A stretch of 64,000 nucleotides of DNA, taken from contig NZ_LT629702.1 of assembly GCF_900103345.1 (NCBI RefSeq), forward strand, positions 4,813,501 through 4,877,500, written 5' to 3'. A program made the position numbers and the translations under genes. Positions 8,929 through 19,533 of this stretch are shown here, piece after piece. Below the pieces are notes generated by a model. That model had not been told where the DNA came from, searched no databases, and was given only the letters and a program-made list of their open reading frames with translations. The DNA is from Pseudomonas azotoformans (GTDB taxonomy: Bacteria; Pseudomonadota; Gammaproteobacteria; Pseudomonadales; Pseudomonadaceae). Each line of letters opens with the position of its first letter. Positions within the stretch are counted from its first letter, which is position 1.

Positions 8929-8956
8929 GGTCGGGCTCCACGGGGATGGGCGGGCA

Positions 8957-9721
8957 ATGAAAACAAGTATAGCCAGCGCCGCAAAACGCTTTCGTCCAGG
9001 GATTGCACCCACTTTAGTGGTGCTGGTGCTGCTGCCCCTGATGGTGGGGTTGGGGTTCTGGCAACTGTCGCGCGGTCATGAAAAGCAGCGGCTGGTGGAC
9101 AGTTATGCCGAGCGGCGCGCAGCCGAGCCGGTCAGCAGTGCGCAACTCGATGACATGGCCGACCCGGCCTTTCGCCGCGTGCGCCTGCGCGGGCAGTTGG
9201 ATGCCGAGCACAGCGTGTTTCTCGACAACCGCATGCGCGACGGCAAGGCCGGCGTAGAGCTGCTGCAACCCTTCCATGATCAGGCCAGCGGCCTGTGGCT
9301 GTTGCTCAATCGCGGCTGGTTGCCCTGGCCGGACCGGCGCACACCTCCGGCCTTCAGCACCCCGGAGCAGGTCTTGAATCTGGATGCCTGGGTCTACGTC
9401 GCCCCTGGCGAAACCTTCCAATTGCACGCCGACCCCGCCAGTGCGCAATGGCCACGCCTGCTGACGGCGCTGCACCCTGCTGCGTTGTGGGCGGAACTGG
9501 GGCGCAGCGGTTTCACCTATGAGCTACGTGCCGAACCCGGCCCCGGCACTTACGAAACCGCCTGGCCCATCGTGGCCATGGGGCCGGAAAAACACCTGGC
9601 GTATGCCGTGCAGTGGTTCGCCATGTCGCTGGCGTTGCTGGCGCTTTACCTCTATCTCGGATGGCACAACAAAAAGGAGAAGCCCCATGGGAGCGGCCAT
9701 GAATCCACCCAACATGTCTGA
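8957..9721 (+). CDS. SURF1-family oxidase assembly protein
   Basis: SURF1 helps insert haem a into subunit I. The 254-residue product has an N-terminal membrane helix with the conserved LGFWQLSRGHEKQ turn, a periplasmic domain (the LLNRGWLPW segment is typical) and a C-terminal helix (about 226-245). The frame is open upstream, overlapping the antiparallel small gene, but the ATG at 8957 begins the recognisable protein (MKTSIASAAKRF). Its 3' end overlaps the next gene by about 35 bp, suggesting coupling. Confidence 0.93.
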   Translation: MKTSIASAAKRFRPGIAPTLVVLVLLPLMVGLGFWQLSRGHEKQRLVDSYAERRAAEPVSSAQLDDMADPAFRRVRLRGQLDAEHSVFLDNRMRDGKAGVELLQPFHDQASGLWLLLNRGWLPWPDRRTPPAFSTPEQVLNLDAWVYVAPGETFQLHADPASAQWPRLLTALHPAALWAELGRSGFTYELRAEPGPGTYETAWPIVAMGPEKHLAYAVQWFAMSLALLALYLYLGWHNKKEKPHGSGHESTQHV

Positions 9722-10271
9722 GGTGCCTGATCGGCGCAAAGGCCGTTGGCAGTTGATCCTGATCCTGATGATGGTGATCGGCCCGATGGCACTGGCCACC
9801 TTCATGTACAAGCTGCAGTTCTGGGTGCCGGACAGCCGCAGCTACCACGGCGAGATGATCGGCAACGGCCAGACCCGCGCCGACATTGGCGTGCAGGCCG
9901 ATGAGCAGCGCTGGCAACTGCTGGTCACCGCGCCCGCCGCCTGTGCCGCCGATTGCCAGCAACTGGTTTACCTTGCGCGCCAATTGCAGATTGGCCTGGG
10001 GCGCGACGCTTCCCGTGCCAGCCATGCCTTGGCCAGTGCGCTGCCGCTGGGCAGCGACTATGACGCCAAACTCAAGGCCGAGTACCCGCAACTGCAACGC
10101 TACCCGCTGGACTTGTCGACCTTCAGCAAAAATGCTGCTGCGCCGGGCGATGCTCAGCTGTGGATCGTCGACCCCCACGGCAACCTGGTGCTGCGCTACG
10201 ACGCCAGGGTCAAGGGCAAGGACTTGCTCAACGACCTGCGCCATCTGCTGAAACTGTCGAACATCGGATAG
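9687..10271 (+). CDS. oxidase-associated membrane protein with thioredoxin-like fold (PA0111-like)
   Basis: The 194-residue product has one N-terminal membrane helix (about residues 22-42) and a periplasmic domain of SCO/thioredoxin type. A CAADCQQL segment sits where SCO proteins bind copper (CxxxC), and a late VDPHGNLVLRY strand resembles SCO proteins. It may therefore be a divergent copper chaperone or thiol protein, but that is inferred. AAGGAG precedes the ATG at 9687; an in-frame ATG at 9699 is an alternative. It lies between SURF1 and ctaA (PA0111 position). Confidence 0.82.
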   Translation: MGAAMNPPNMSEVPDRRKGRWQLILILMMVIGPMALATFMYKLQFWVPDSRSYHGEMIGNGQTRADIGVQADEQRWQLLVTAPAACAADCQQLVYLARQLQIGLGRDASRASHALASALPLGSDYDAKLKAEYPQLQRYPLDLSTFSKNAAAPGDAQLWIVDPHGNLVLRYDARVKGKDLLNDLRHLLKLSNIG

Positions 10272-10281
10272 GGGCATCGTC

Positions 10282-11361
10282 ATGGCCAAACCTGGATTTC
10301 GCCTCGCGTTGTTTGCCACCCTGCTGGCGCTGATCGTCGTACTGCTCGGCGCTTATACCCGCCTGACCCACGCCGGCCTGGGGTGCCCGGATTGGCCCGG
10401 CTGCTACGGCTTTATCAGCGTGCCCAACACCGAGGCTCAACTGGCCCATGCCGAGCTGCATTTCCCCGATACACCGGTAGAGGCCGACAAGGGCTGGGCC
10501 GAGATGACCCATCGCTACTTCGCCGGCACCCTGGGCTTGTTGATTGTGTTGCTGGCGGCGCGCTCGTGGAGCCATCGGCGCGATCCGGGCCAGCCGGTGA
10601 AACTGCCGCTGTTCGTGCTGGCGGTGGTGTTCGCCCAGGCCGCATTTGGCATGTGGACGGTGACGTTGAAGCTGTGGCCGCAGGTGGTGACGGGGCATTT
10701 GTTGGGCGGCTTTGCGACCTTGAGCCTGCTGTTCCTGCTGACCTTGCGCTTGTCCGGCGTATTGCCCGCCTTGATCGTGCCCAAGCGCCTGCAATATTGG
10801 GCGACGGCAGGCCTGGTGCTGGTGATCGGCCAGATTGCCTTGGGCGGCTGGGTCAGTTCCAACTATGCGGCGGTGGCCTGTATCGATTTGCCGACCTGCC
10901 ATGGCGAGTGGTGGCCGGCGGCGGACTTTGCCAACGGCTTCCACCTCACCCAACACATCGGCCCCAATTACCTGGGTGGGCAGCTGGACAGCGAGGCGCG
11001 CACCGCCATCCACCTGACCCATCGCATCGGCGCCGTCGTCGTCAGCCTGGTGCTGCTGGGTCTGGCGTGGCAATTGCGCGCGGTTGGCATGACGCGGTTG
11101 GCCGGCTTGCTGCTGATCGCCCTGGCGGCGCAAATCTGCCTGGGCCTGAGCAATGTGTATTTCCATCTGCCGCTGCCGGTTGCGGTGGGGCATAACGCGG
11201 GTGGTGCGGCGTTGTTGCTGACGCTGGTGCTGGTCAACTACCACGCCCGCACCAGCCTGGTCCGGGTGCGCAACCAGCTGCCGTTCGGCTGGCGCTTTAT
11301 CCCGCGCAAGCATGTGTCGGGCCTCGTTACTCTTAAAGGAGAGATGCCATGGCGACCTTGA
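10282..11361 (+). CDS. ctaA: haem A synthase (COX15/CtaA family)
   Basis: CtaA oxidises the C8 methyl group of haem O to give haem A for the aa3 oxidase. The 359-residue protein has eight membrane helices, and the paired histidines expected for haem binding are visible in [39 protein letters not shown] and IHLTHRIGA. Cysteine pairs in the loops are typical. It overlaps ctaB by 13 bp, so the two haem-modifying steps are translationally linked. Confidence 0.95.
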   Translation: MAKPGFRLALFATLLALIVVLLGAYTRLTHAGLGCPDWPGCYGFISVPNTEAQLAHAELHFPDTPVEADKGWAEMTHRYFAGTLGLLIVLLAARSWSHRRDPGQPVKLPLFVLAVVFAQAAFGMWTVTLKLWPQVVTGHLLGGFATLSLLFLLTLRLSGVLPALIVPKRLQYWATAGLVLVIGQIALGGWVSSNYAAVACIDLPTCHGEWWPAADFANGFHLTQHIGPNYLGGQLDSEARTAIHLTHRIGAVVVSLVLLGLAWQLRAVGMTRLAGLLLIALAAQICLGLSNVYFHLPLPVAVGHNAGGAALLLTLVLVNYHARTSLVRVRNQLPFGWRFIPRKHVSGLVTLKGEMPWRP

Positions 11362-12248
11362 TCGGCGCGCGTCACGGCCAGGCCATCTGGCGTGATTATC
11401 TGGAGCTGACCAAGCCGAAGGTGGTGGTGCTGATGCTCATCACTTCGCTGGTGGGGATGTTCCTGGCGACCCGCGCCGGCGTGCCGTGGACCGTGCTGGT
11501 GTTTGGCAACCTGGGGATTGCCCTGTGTGCCGGTGGCGCGGCGGCGGTGAATCATGTGGTGGATCGGCGGATCGATGCGGTGATGGCGCGGACCCACAAG
11601 CGGCCATTGGCGCAAGGCCGTGTGTCGCCGCTGGCGGCGCTGGCCTTTGCTTTGTTTCTGGCTGTTGCAGGGTTGGCTCTGCTGCTGGCGTTTACCAACC
11701 CTCTGGCGGCTTGGCTGACGCTGGCCTCGCTGCTCGGCTATGCAGTGATCTACACCGGCTTCCTCAAGCGGGCGACGCCGCAGAACATCGTCATCGGTGG
11801 CCTGGCCGGTGCAGCGCCTCCTTTGCTGGGTTGGGTTGCCGTGACCGGGCATATCAGCGCCGAGCCCCTGCTGTTGGTGCTGATCATCTTCGCCTGGACC
11901 CCGCCACACTTCTGGGCCTTGGCCATCCATCGCAAGGAAGAATACGCCAAGGCCGATATCCCGATGCTGCCGGTGACCCACGGCGAGCACTACACCAAGG
12001 TGCATATCCTGCTCTACACCTTCGCCCTGCTGGCGGTGAGCCTGATGCCCTATGTGATCCACATGAGCGGCCTGCTGTACCTCGGCTGCGCCCTGGTATT
12101 GGGCGGGCGCTTTCTGCAATGGGCCTGGGTGTTGTACCGTGGCGGTCGGCCGCACGCGGCGATCAACACCTTCAAGTACTCTATCTGGTACTTGCTGCTG
12201 CTGTTTATCGCCCTGCTCGTAGACCACTACCTACTGTTGAACCTATGA
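11349..12248 (+). CDS. ctaB: protoheme IX farnesyltransferase (haem O synthase)
   Basis: The enzyme attaches a farnesyl group to haem B to make haem O, the substrate of CtaA. The 299-residue UbiA-family protein has about nine membrane helices and the Asp-rich prenyl-diphosphate motif [20 protein letters not shown]. The second conserved loop, YTGFLKR, is also present. AAAGGAGAGATGCC precedes the ATG. The stop codon overlaps the start of the SCO gene (ATGA). The name cyoE is used when this family serves a bo3 oxidase; here the context is aa3. Confidence 0.96.
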   Translation: MATLIGARHGQAIWRDYLELTKPKVVVLMLITSLVGMFLATRAGVPWTVLVFGNLGIALCAGGAAAVNHVVDRRIDAVMARTHKRPLAQGRVSPLAALAFALFLAVAGLALLLAFTNPLAAWLTLASLLGYAVIYTGFLKRATPQNIVIGGLAGAAPPLLGWVAVTGHISAEPLLLVLIIFAWTPPHFWALAIHRKEEYAKADIPMLPVTHGEHYTKVHILLYTFALLAVSLMPYVIHMSGLLYLGCALVLGGRFLQWAWVLYRGGRPHAAINTFKYSIWYLLLLFIALLVDHYLLLNL

Positions 12249-12880
12249 CTCGAACTCAAAAGACTGTCTTCATCCTGGTGGCCCTGGTGGCATTGATCAT
12301 GGGCCTGACCGTTAACAAAGTGCTCTCGGGCAAGGGCCAGGGCGACCCCACTGCCTTGATCGACGCCGGCATCATCCTGCTGCCGCAAAGTCGCCAACTG
12401 CCGCCGGTGACCATGACCAACCAGGACGGCCAGCCAGTGCTGGTCAATGAATTGAAAGGCAAGTGGAGCCTGTTGTTCTTCGGCTACACCTTCTGCCCGG
12501 ACATCTGCCCGACCACCCTCGCCCAGCTGCGCCAGATCAAGAGCGAGCTGCCTAAAGACGCGGTGGATAAGTTGCAGGTAATCCTGGTCAGCGTGGACCC
12601 GAACCGCGACACGCCGACTCAGCTCAAGCAGTATCTGGGTTACTTCGATCCGCAGTTCCAGGGCCTGACCGGCGCGAATGTGGAGGAGGTGCAGAAGGTC
12701 TCGAATGCGGTGAGCATTCCGTTCATCCCGGCGGATACCAGCAAGCCCAACTACACCGTCGACCACAGCGGCAACCTGGCATTGATCGGGCCGGATGGGA
12801 CGCAGCGTGGGTTTATTCGGGCGCCGTTGAACAACCAGAAGCTGGTGGCGCAGTTGCCGGGGTTGTTGAAGCGTCAGTAA
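12245..12880 (+). CDS. SCO1/SenC-family copper chaperone
   Basis: SCO proteins deliver copper to the CuA site of CoxB. The 211-residue product has an N-terminal membrane anchor (about residues 8-27) and a periplasmic thioredoxin-like domain. The copper ligands are visible as the CxxxC in FCPDICPTT and the distal histidine in [11 protein letters not shown]. It is the last gene of the cox run, overlapping ctaB by 4 bp, and is followed by a REPIN. Confidence 0.95.
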   Translation: MTRTQKTVFILVALVALIMGLTVNKVLSGKGQGDPTALIDAGIILLPQSRQLPPVTMTNQDGQPVLVNELKGKWSLLFFGYTFCPDICPTTLAQLRQIKSELPKDAVDKLQVILVSVDPNRDTPTQLKQYLGYFDPQFQGLTGANVEEVQKVSNAVSIPFIPADTSKPNYTVDHSGNLALIGPDGTQRGFIRAPLNNQKLVAQLPGLLKRQ

Positions 12881-12897
12881 ATACACCGCAAAACAAA

Positions 12898-12987
12898 TGT
12901 GGGAGGGGGCTTGCCCCCGATAGCAGTGGGTCAGCCACCAGGTGCAGTGACTGACACTCAGCAATCGGGGGCAAGCCCCCTCCCACA
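12898..12987. repeat. REPIN, family A
   Basis: TGTGGGAGGGGGCTTGCCCC at the left and its inverse complement at the right enclose about 40 bp. It lies between the convergent SCO1 and metQ genes, where it may also end transcription. Confidence 0.92.
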
Positions 12988-13023
12988 TTTTTTGATCTTC
13001 AGCGTGTTGGAGATCGAATCACA

Positions 13024-13794
13024 TCAGAACGCCGGCTTGATCGCGCCTTTGTACTTCTCTTCGATGAACTTCTTCACTTCAGGCGTGTGCAGGGCTGCAA
13101 CCAGCTTCTTCACGGCGTCCGAATCCTTGTTGTCTTCGCGGGTCACCAGGATGTTCACATAAGGCGAGTCGCTACCTTCGATCACCAGCGCATCCTTGGA
13201 CGGGTCCAGCTTGGCTTCCAGCGCATAGTTGGTGTTGATCAGCGCCAGGTCGACCTGGGTCAGTACGCGCGGCAGGGTGGCGGCTTCCAGTTCGCGGAAT
13301 TTGAGGCCTTTAGGGTTGGCGGTGATGTCCTTGATGGTCGACAGGATATTGGTCGGATCCTTCAGGGTGATCAGGCCGTTCTTGGCCAGCAGCAACAGGG
13401 CGCGGCCGCCGTTGGTGGCGTCGTTCGGGATCACCACGTTGGCGCCGCTTGGCAGTTCGTCCAGCTTCTTGTACTTGCTGGAGTACGCGCCCAGGGGTTC
13501 CAGGTGCACCGCGCCAACGCTCACCAGGTGAGTGCCCTTGGCTTTGTTGAATTCATCCAGGTATGGCTGGTGTTGGAAGAAGTTGGCGTCCAGGCGCTTT
13601 TCCGCGACTTGTACGTTGGGCTGCACGTAGTCGGTGAAGACTTTGACCTGCAGGTCCACGCCTTCTTTGGCGAGGGCAGGCTTCACGAATTCGAGGATTT
13701 CCGCGTGCGGGACCGGCGAAGCGGCGACCGTGAGGGTCTCGGCGTGGGCGGAAAACGCGGCAACGGCGGCGAAAGCAACCAGTAGTTTTTTCAT
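13024..13794 (-). CDS. metQ: methionine ABC transporter substrate-binding protein MetQ
   Basis: MetQ captures D- or L-methionine in the periplasm for MetNI. The 256-residue precursor has a Sec signal peptide (MKKLLVAFAAVAAFSAHA) without an obvious lipobox cysteine. The NlpA-family body shows FTDYVQPNVQV, NFFQHQPYLDEFN and IPNDATNGGRALLLL. The ATG at 13794 follows AAGGAGC; the upstream residues in frame are non-coding. It is the last gene of metN-metI-metQ. Confidence 0.95.
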   Translation of the reverse strand: MKKLLVAFAAVAAFSAHAETLTVAASPVPHAEILEFVKPALAKEGVDLQVKVFTDYVQPNVQVAEKRLDANFFQHQPYLDEFNKAKGTHLVSVGAVHLEPLGAYSSKYKKLDELPSGANVVIPNDATNGGRALLLLAKNGLITLKDPTNILSTIKDITANPKGLKFRELEAATLPRVLTQVDLALINTNYALEAKLDPSKDALVIEGSDSPYVNILVTREDNKDSDAVKKLVAALHTPEVKKFIEEKYKGAIKPAF

Positions 13795-13845
13795 CCAACA
13801 AGCTCCTTGTTCGGGCATGTGCCGGCATGTCACCGGCAATGGCCG

Positions 13846-14520
13846 TTATTTTCGAGAAAAGTGCACCACCAGCTTGTCGCCGACGGTTTGCAGAATTTGC
13901 ACCAGGATCAACAGCATCACCACCGTGACCACCATCACGTCAGTCTGGAAACGCTGGTAACCGAAACGGATCGCCAAGTCGCCCAGGCCACCGGCACCCA
14001 CCACACCGGCCATAGCCGTGTAGGACACCAGTGTAATCGCCGTCACCGTAATCGCCGCGAAAATGCCCGGACGGGCTTCGGGCAGCAAGGCGTTGGTGAT
14101 GATCTGGCGCGTGCTGGCGCCCATGGATTGCGTGGCTTCGATGATGCCGCGGTCCACTTCGCGCAGCGCGGTTTCAACCAGGCGTGCAAAGAACGGCGTC
14201 GCGCCCACCACCAACGGCGGAATCGCACCGGCCACGCCCAGCGAAGTGCCGGTGATCAGCACGGTGAACGGGATCATCACGATCAGCAGGATGATGAACG
14301 GCAGCGAGCGCAGGATGTTCACGATCAGCGACAGCAGCGCGTACAGGCCTTTCTGTTCGAACAGTTGGCGCGGGCTGGTCAGAAACAGCAGCACGCCCAG
14401 GGGCAGGCCCAGCACCACGGTGAAGAACAGCGAGCCGAACAGCATGGTCATGGTGTCGCCGGTGGCCAGCCAGATTTCGGACCAGTCGATATTGGCGAAG
14501 AAACTCAACAGGACGTCCAT
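13846..14520 (-). CDS. metI: methionine ABC transporter permease MetI
   Basis: The 224-residue inner-membrane permease has five to six helices and the EAA-type loop that contacts the ATPase (AIIEATQSMGASTRQIITNALLPEARPGI). Its start overlaps the metN stop by one base (TAATG), a sign of coupled translation. It forms the channel of the MetNIQ importer. Confidence 0.95.
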   Translation of the reverse strand: MDVLLSFFANIDWSEIWLATGDTMTMLFGSLFFTVVLGLPLGVLLFLTSPRQLFEQKGLYALLSLIVNILRSLPFIILLIVMIPFTVLITGTSLGVAGAIPPLVVGATPFFARLVETALREVDRGIIEATQSMGASTRQIITNALLPEARPGIFAAITVTAITLVSYTAMAGVVGAGGLGDLAIRFGYQRFQTDVMVVTVVMLLILVQILQTVGDKLVVHFSRK

Positions 14521-15527
14521 TAGCGCAGGATCTCCATGTGGACGTCAGCGGCGGTGAAGCGCGCAAACGCGGCTTCCATGTCGCCACCGGTGACGGCGAG
14601 GGTCAATTGCCCGTAAGGGATGTCTTTGATGCGGTCGATACGACCGGCGAGGATGCTGTAGTCCACGCCCGTTTCGCGGGCGACGGTGCCCAGCAGCGGC
14701 GCGTAGGTCGCTTCGCCCTGGAATGTCAGCCGCACGATACGGCCTGGCACGTGGGCGAAGTCGTCGCGTTGCTCGTTTTCGTCGACCTGCTCGGACTCTT
14801 GCACGAAGCGCTTGGTGGTCGGGTGCTTGGGGTGCAGGAACACGTCGGCCACCGAGCCTTGCTCGACGATCACGCCGGCGTCCATTACGGCCACTTGGTC
14901 GCAGACACGGCGGATCACGTCCATTTCATGGGTGATCAGCACGATGGTCAGCTTCAACTCGCGGTTGATCTCGGCCAACAGTTGCAGCACCGAGGCGGTG
15001 GTCTGCGGGTCGAGGGCGCTGGTGGCTTCGTCGCACAGCAAGATCTTTGGCTTGGTCGCCAGGGCGCGAGCGATGCCGACGCGTTGTTTCTGGCCGCCGG
15101 ACAACTGCGCCGGGTACTTTTTGGCGTGGTCCGACAGGCCGACGCGGGCGAGCAGTTCTGCGACGCGCAGGTCGATGTCCTTGCGCGACAGTTCGCCGGC
15201 CAGGGTCAGCGGCAGTGCCACGTTGTCGGCGACGGTCTTGGAGGCCAGCAGGTTGAAGTGCTGGAAGATCATCCCGACCTGCTGACGGAAACGGCGCAGG
15301 CCGTTGGCGTCCAGGGCGGTGACTTCTTCGCCGTCTACCGTGATTGTGCCGCCGCTGGGTTCTTCGAGGCGGTTGATCAGGCGCAGCAGGGTGCTTTTAC
15401 CCGCGCCGGAGTGGCCGATCAGGCCGAACACCTGGCCGTTTGCGACACTCAGGCTGGTGGCGTGCAGCGCGGGAATATCCCTACCGGCGACGCGGTAGGT
15501 TTTATGGACGTTTTGAAACTCGATCAC
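14520..15527 (-). CDS. metN: methionine ABC transporter ATP-binding protein MetN
   Basis: The 335-residue ATPase has Walker A (GHSGAGKST), signature (LSGGQKQR) and Walker B ([12 protein letters not shown]) motifs. A C-terminal regulatory NIL/ACT-like domain (about residues 260-335) lets intracellular methionine inhibit transport in characterised MetN proteins. It is the first gene of metNIQ and is divergent from katE across 228 bp. I see no recognisable riboswitch upstream. Confidence 0.96.
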   Translation of the reverse strand: MIEFQNVHKTYRVAGRDIPALHATSLSVANGQVFGLIGHSGAGKSTLLRLINRLEEPSGGTITVDGEEVTALDANGLRRFRQQVGMIFQHFNLLASKTVADNVALPLTLAGELSRKDIDLRVAELLARVGLSDHAKKYPAQLSGGQKQRVGIARALATKPKILLCDEATSALDPQTTASVLQLLAEINRELKLTIVLITHEMDVIRRVCDQVAVMDAGVIVEQGSVADVFLHPKHPTTKRFVQESEQVDENEQRDDFAHVPGRIVRLTFQGEATYAPLLGTVARETGVDYSILAGRIDRIKDIPYGQLTLAVTGGDMEAAFARFTAADVHMEILR

Positions 15528-15755
15528 GTAGCGAACCTTGTGGGGCGCATGGAAAAGGGATCAGCGGTTAGCCGGGCGCGCATTTTAGCCTGTCCGTATA
15601 GCGTTTCTTAGCATTTATTTCGTATTCAACCAGCGATTTGGCAATAACGCGATCAAAGGTCATAAAAAAGGAACGGCCCAAAACCCCATCAGTCACTACT
15701 TAAGCAATGCGATTCCCGGGTGCCGTGCCTGGGTCTGAATAAGGAGTTTTGACTG

Positions 15756-17885
15756 ATGAGTACGAAAAAGCCAAAGAGCGAACTCGCAGGGACCGACACC
15801 CTGGACCGTAAGAACACCAATGCCAAGCTAGAGTCTTTGGAAGAATTCCGCTCCGACGCTACCGGCCAGGCCCTGCGTACCAACCAGGGTGTGAAGATCT
15901 CCGACAACCAGAACAGCTTGAAGGTCGGCGCACGCGGGCCGTCGCTGCTCGAAGATTTCATCATGCGTGAAAAAATCACGCACTTTGACCATGAGCGTAT
16001 CCCGGAGCGCATCGTGCATGCCCGTGGCACCGGTGCCCATGGTTATTTCCAGACCTACGAGAACCATTCGGCGCTGACCAAGGCTGGTTTCCTGCGTGAC
16101 CCTGGACATAAAACGCCGGTCTTCACGCGCTTTTCCACCGTGCAGGGCCCGCGTGGTTCGGGTGACACCGTACGTGACGTGCGCGGTTTTGCCGTGAAGT
16201 TCTTCACCGAAGAAGGCAACTTCGACCTGGTGGGCAACAACATGCCGGTGTTTTTCATTCAGGACGCGATCAAGTTTCCTGACTTCGTGCACGCCGTGAA
16301 GCCCGAGCCGCACAATGAAATCCCTACCGGCGGGTCGGCACACGATACGTTCTGGGACTTCGTTTCATTGCAGCCTGAATCGGCGCACATGGTGATCTGG
16401 GCGATGTCTGACCGCGCCATTCCAAAAAGCCTGCGCAGCATGCAGGGTTTCGGCGTGCACACCTTTCGCCTGGTAAACGCCGAAGGCAAATCCAACTTCG
16501 TCAAATTCCACTGGCGCCCTACAGCCGGTACCTGCTCGCTGGTGTGGGACGAAGCGCAAAAGTTGGCCGGTAAAGATACCGACTACCATCGCCGCGATCT
16601 CTGGGAAGCCATTGAGATGGGCGACTACCCCGAGTGGGAATTGGGTGTGCAGGTGATTCCCGAGGACAAGGAACATGCGTTCGACTTCGACATCCTCGAC
16701 CCGACCAAGCTGATCCCTGAGGAGCTGGTGCCGATCACACCGCTGGGCAAGATGGTGCTCAACCGCAACCCGGACAACTTCTTCGCTGAAGTCGAGCAGG
16801 TGGCGTTCTGCCCTGGCCATATCGTGCCGGGTATCGACTTCTCCAACGATCCGCTGCTGCAGGGGCGGCTGTTTTCCTACACCGACACGCAGATCAGCCG
16901 ACTCGGCGGGCCGAACTTTCATCAATTGCCGATCAACCAGCCGGTGACGCCGCTGCATAACAACCAGCGCGATGCCATGCACCGCAGCACCATCGATAAA
17001 GGACGCGCCGCTTATGAGCCGAACTCCATCGATGGCGGCTGGCCGAAAGAAACCCCACCGGCTGCGCAGGATGGCGGTTTTGAGTCCTACCCTGAGCGTA
17101 TCGACGCGCACAAGATCCGTGAGCGCAGCGAGTCGTTCGGCGATCACTTCTCCCAGGCGCGTCTGTTCTTCCACAGCATGAGCAAGCACGAGCAGGAGCA
17201 CATCATTGCTGCCTACAGCTTTGAGCTGGGCAAGGTCGAGCGTGAGTTTATCCGTGCACGCCAGGTCAACGAGATCCTGGCCAATATCGACCTGGAACTG
17301 GCCAAGCGCGTGGCGCAGAACCTGGGGCTGCCCGCGCCGACCAAAGGCACGGTGCCGGTACGTAAAACCCAGCCGGAGCGTTCGCCTGCGCTGAGCCAGG
17401 CGAATTTGCTGCCGGGCGATATCAAGACCCGCAAGGTGGCGATCCTGGCAGCCAACGGGGTGGACGGGGCGGCGATTGCTGCATTGAAGAAGGCGCTGCA
17501 GGCCGAAGGTGCGCATGCCAAGCTGCTGGGGCCGACCTCGGCGCCGGTGAAGACGGCCGATGGCAAGAGCCTGCCGGTGGATGCATCGATGGAAGGCCTG
17601 CCGTCGGTTGCGTTCGATGCGGTGTTCATCCCTGGCGGCAAAGAGTCGGTGAAGGCGCTGAGTGGTGACGGCGTGGCGCTGCATTACGTGCTGGAGGCGT
17701 ACAAGCACCTCAAGGCGATTGCCGTGGCCAGTGATGCCAAGCCCTTGCTGGATCTGCTGAAACTTGAAGTGGATGCGGGGTTGATCGTGGGCGCGGACGC
17801 TAAGGCGTTCAAGGCGTTCTTTGCCGCGATTGGGCAGCATCGGGTATGGGATCGTGAGGCGAAGGCCAAGGCGATTCCGGCTTAA
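15756..17885 (+). CDS. katE: large-subunit catalase HPII
   Basis: The 709-residue monofunctional catalase converts H2O2 to water and O2. The catalytic histidine lies in [14 protein letters not shown], and the proximal haem tyrosine lies in [18 protein letters not shown]. The C-terminal 150 residues form the DJ-1/PfpI-like domain typical of clade 2 HPII enzymes ([11 protein letters not shown]). AAGGAG lies upstream of the ATG at usable spacing. A CTACTTAA sequence at 15696-15703 resembles an RpoS -10 element, but this is weak. In PAO1 the neighbouring lipoprotein gene directly follows metN, so katE looks like an insertion at this spot. Confidence 0.96.
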   Translation: MSTKKPKSELAGTDTLDRKNTNAKLESLEEFRSDATGQALRTNQGVKISDNQNSLKVGARGPSLLEDFIMREKITHFDHERIPERIVHARGTGAHGYFQTYENHSALTKAGFLRDPGHKTPVFTRFSTVQGPRGSGDTVRDVRGFAVKFFTEEGNFDLVGNNMPVFFIQDAIKFPDFVHAVKPEPHNEIPTGGSAHDTFWDFVSLQPESAHMVIWAMSDRAIPKSLRSMQGFGVHTFRLVNAEGKSNFVKFHWRPTAGTCSLVWDEAQKLAGKDTDYHRRDLWEAIEMGDYPEWELGVQVIPEDKEHAFDFDILDPTKLIPEELVPITPLGKMVLNRNPDNFFAEVEQVAFCPGHIVPGIDFSNDPLLQGRLFSYTDTQISRLGGPNFHQLPINQPVTPLHNNQRDAMHRSTIDKGRAAYEPNSIDGGWPKETPPAAQDGGFESYPERIDAHKIRERSESFGDHFSQARLFFHSMSKHEQEHIIAAYSFELGKVEREFIRARQVNEILANIDLELAKRVAQNLGLPAPTKGTVPVRKTQPERSPALSQANLLPGDIKTRKVAILAANGVDGAAIAALKKALQAEGAHAKLLGPTSAPVKTADGKSLPVDASMEGLPSVAFDAVFIPGGKESVKALSGDGVALHYVLEAYKHLKAIAVASDAKPLLDLLKLEVDAGLIVGADAKAFKAFFAAIGQHRVWDREAKAKAIPA

Positions 17886-17910
17886 GTCTTTGGTGGTTTG
17901 TTAGATCGTC

Positions 17911-17983
17911 ATCGGGGGCAAGCCCCCTCCCACACTTTGAATGTATTCACAGCTCAAAATGTGGGAGGGGGCTTGCCCCCGAT
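17911..17983. repeat. REPIN, family A
   Basis: Two family-A REP units in the opposite order (ATCGGGGGCAAGCCCCCTCC first, then the GTGGGAGGGGG form) are separated by about 25 bp. They lie between the convergent katE and lipoprotein genes. Confidence 0.9.
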
Positions 17984-17987
17984 GGTT

Positions 17988-18707
17988 TTATTCCGCCTTG
18001 CGCGGAATCAACACAACCTGCGCCGGAATCTTCTTCAGAATCTGCCGGTGAATCTTCAGGTCATACCCCGAATCAATTCGTTTCACCCGTTTGGTCAGCA
18101 ACGTGGCCAGCCATGGGTAATCCTCTGTGCGCGGCGCCTGGATGCTCACATCGCACTGATAATTCACCACGTCGGTGGCAATGGCATCCAGCTGATGGCG
18201 CAGTTCTTCGATGTTGGTGAGGTTCAGTGCCACGGTGGTGCTGGGTGCCGTCGGGTCGATGACCTTGGCGGCGGGCTTGGCTTCGGCGGCTTTCAGGTCG
18301 GCTTCGGCTTTGTCCAGCTCGGCCTTGCGCGCATGGCTGATGGCGCTGTTGACACCACCGGTCAGTGCGGGTGCCTTGGGCATCAGGGCGCGGGCACGGC
18401 TAAGGGCGGTCGCGGCGGCGTTTACATCACCCTTTTGCAGCACGATCTGGCTGCGTTGCAAGTAGGCTTCGGCCAATTGCCGCTGGTAGGTTTCCAGCGC
18501 TGGGTCGTTGGGCGATTGGGCTTGCAGCGCCGCCAATTGGTCCTCGGCAGTGGCAAGCTCGCTGCTGGCCAGGTTTTGCTCCAGCTGTGCGATGGCCACA
18601 GCGCGTGCGTCCGGGGCCTCGGGGGCGGCGGGCGGTGTGCTTTGACAGGCGCCCAGCAGCAGGGAAAATGCGGCAAGGAGCAGATAACGGGAGGTGAACG
18701 GCTTCAT
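17988..18707 (-). CDS. PA5502-like lipoprotein
   Basis: The 239-residue precursor has a lipoprotein signal peptide ending in the lipobox LLLGAC, so it should be acylated and membrane-anchored. The mature part is rich in Ala, Glu and Gln with predicted coiled-coil and TPR-like helices (about residues 35-150). A C-terminal globular part follows, containing YQCDVSIQAP. It corresponds by position to PA5502 between the zinc and methionine import genes. Function is unknown. Confidence 0.82.
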   Translation of the reverse strand: MKPFTSRYLLLAAFSLLLGACQSTPPAAPEAPDARAVAIAQLEQNLASSELATAEDQLAALQAQSPNDPALETYQRQLAEAYLQRSQIVLQKGDVNAAATALSRARALMPKAPALTGGVNSAISHARKAELDKAEADLKAAEAKPAAKVIDPTAPSTTVALNLTNIEELRHQLDAIATDVVNYQCDVSIQAPRTEDYPWLATLLTKRVKRIDSGYDLKIHRQILKKIPAQVVLIPRKAE

Positions 18708-18744
18708 TCCTGCGACTCTCTATTTGCGCAAAAAGCGAGCAAGT

Positions 18745-19533
18745 CTACACCCCTCGACGGGGCAGGACAAAACTCAGCAGAAACAGGGCGGCGGCCGTGA
18801 CCACAATCGATGGCCCGGCCGGCGTGTCCTTGAACCAGGACAGCGCCAGGCCCCCGCACACGGCGAGCATCCCCAGCAGGCTGGCGCCGATTGCCATCTG
18901 CTCCGGTGAGCGGGCGTGGCGCTGGGCAGCGGCCGCGGGAATAATCAGCAGCGACGTGATCAACAATACGCCGACAATCTTCATCGCGACAGCAATCACC
19001 ACGGCGATCAACAACATCAGGGCCATGCGCAGGGCCGGCACGGGCAAACCTTCCACCGTAGCCAGTTCTTCATGCACGGTTATCGCCAGCAGCGGGCGCC
19101 ACAGGGCGACCAGCAGCACCAGTACAGCCGCGCTGCCGCCGAGGATCCAGGCAAGGTCGCCGGGGCTGATCGCCAGCAGGTCGCCGAACAGGTAGGCCAT
19201 CAGGTCGATGCGCACTTCATGCATGAAGCTCAGCACCACCAGGCCCAGGGACAGGGTGCTTGGCGCCAGGATGCCGAGCAAGGTGTCGGAGGCCAGGGGC
19301 TGGCGCTGTTGCAGGGTCACCAGCAGCACCGCCAACAACAGGCAGCCTACTGTCACGGCGATGGTCGGGCTGACATCCAACAGAAAGCCCAGGGCCACGC
19401 CCAGCAACGCGGCGTGCGACAAGGTGTCGCCAAAATAGGCCATGCGCCGCCAGACCACGAACGAGCCCAACGGGCCCGCCACCAACGCCAGAGCCAAGCC
19501 TGCCAGCAGGGCGTAGAGCAGAAAATCAGCCAT
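18745..19533 (-). CDS. znuB: zinc ABC transporter permease ZnuB
   Basis: The 262-residue ABC-3 family permease has about eight helices, including the conserved [17 protein letters not shown] segment. It forms the membrane channel for zinc import with ZnuC and ZnuA. The ATG at 19533 ([12 protein letters not shown]) starts the first helix; the upstream in-frame residues are the shadow of the His-rich znuC tail, which overlaps it by 8 bp. Confidence 0.95.
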   Translation of the reverse strand: MADFLLYALLAGLALALVAGPLGSFVVWRRMAYFGDTLSHAALLGVALGFLLDVSPTIAVTVGCLLLAVLLVTLQQRQPLASDTLLGILAPSTLSLGLVVLSFMHEVRIDLMAYLFGDLLAISPGDLAWILGGSAAVLVLLVALWRPLLAITVHEELATVEGLPVPALRMALMLLIAVVIAVAMKIVGVLLITSLLIIPAAAAQRHARSPEQMAIGASLLGMLAVCGGLALSWFKDTPAGPSIVVTAAALFLLSFVLPRRGV

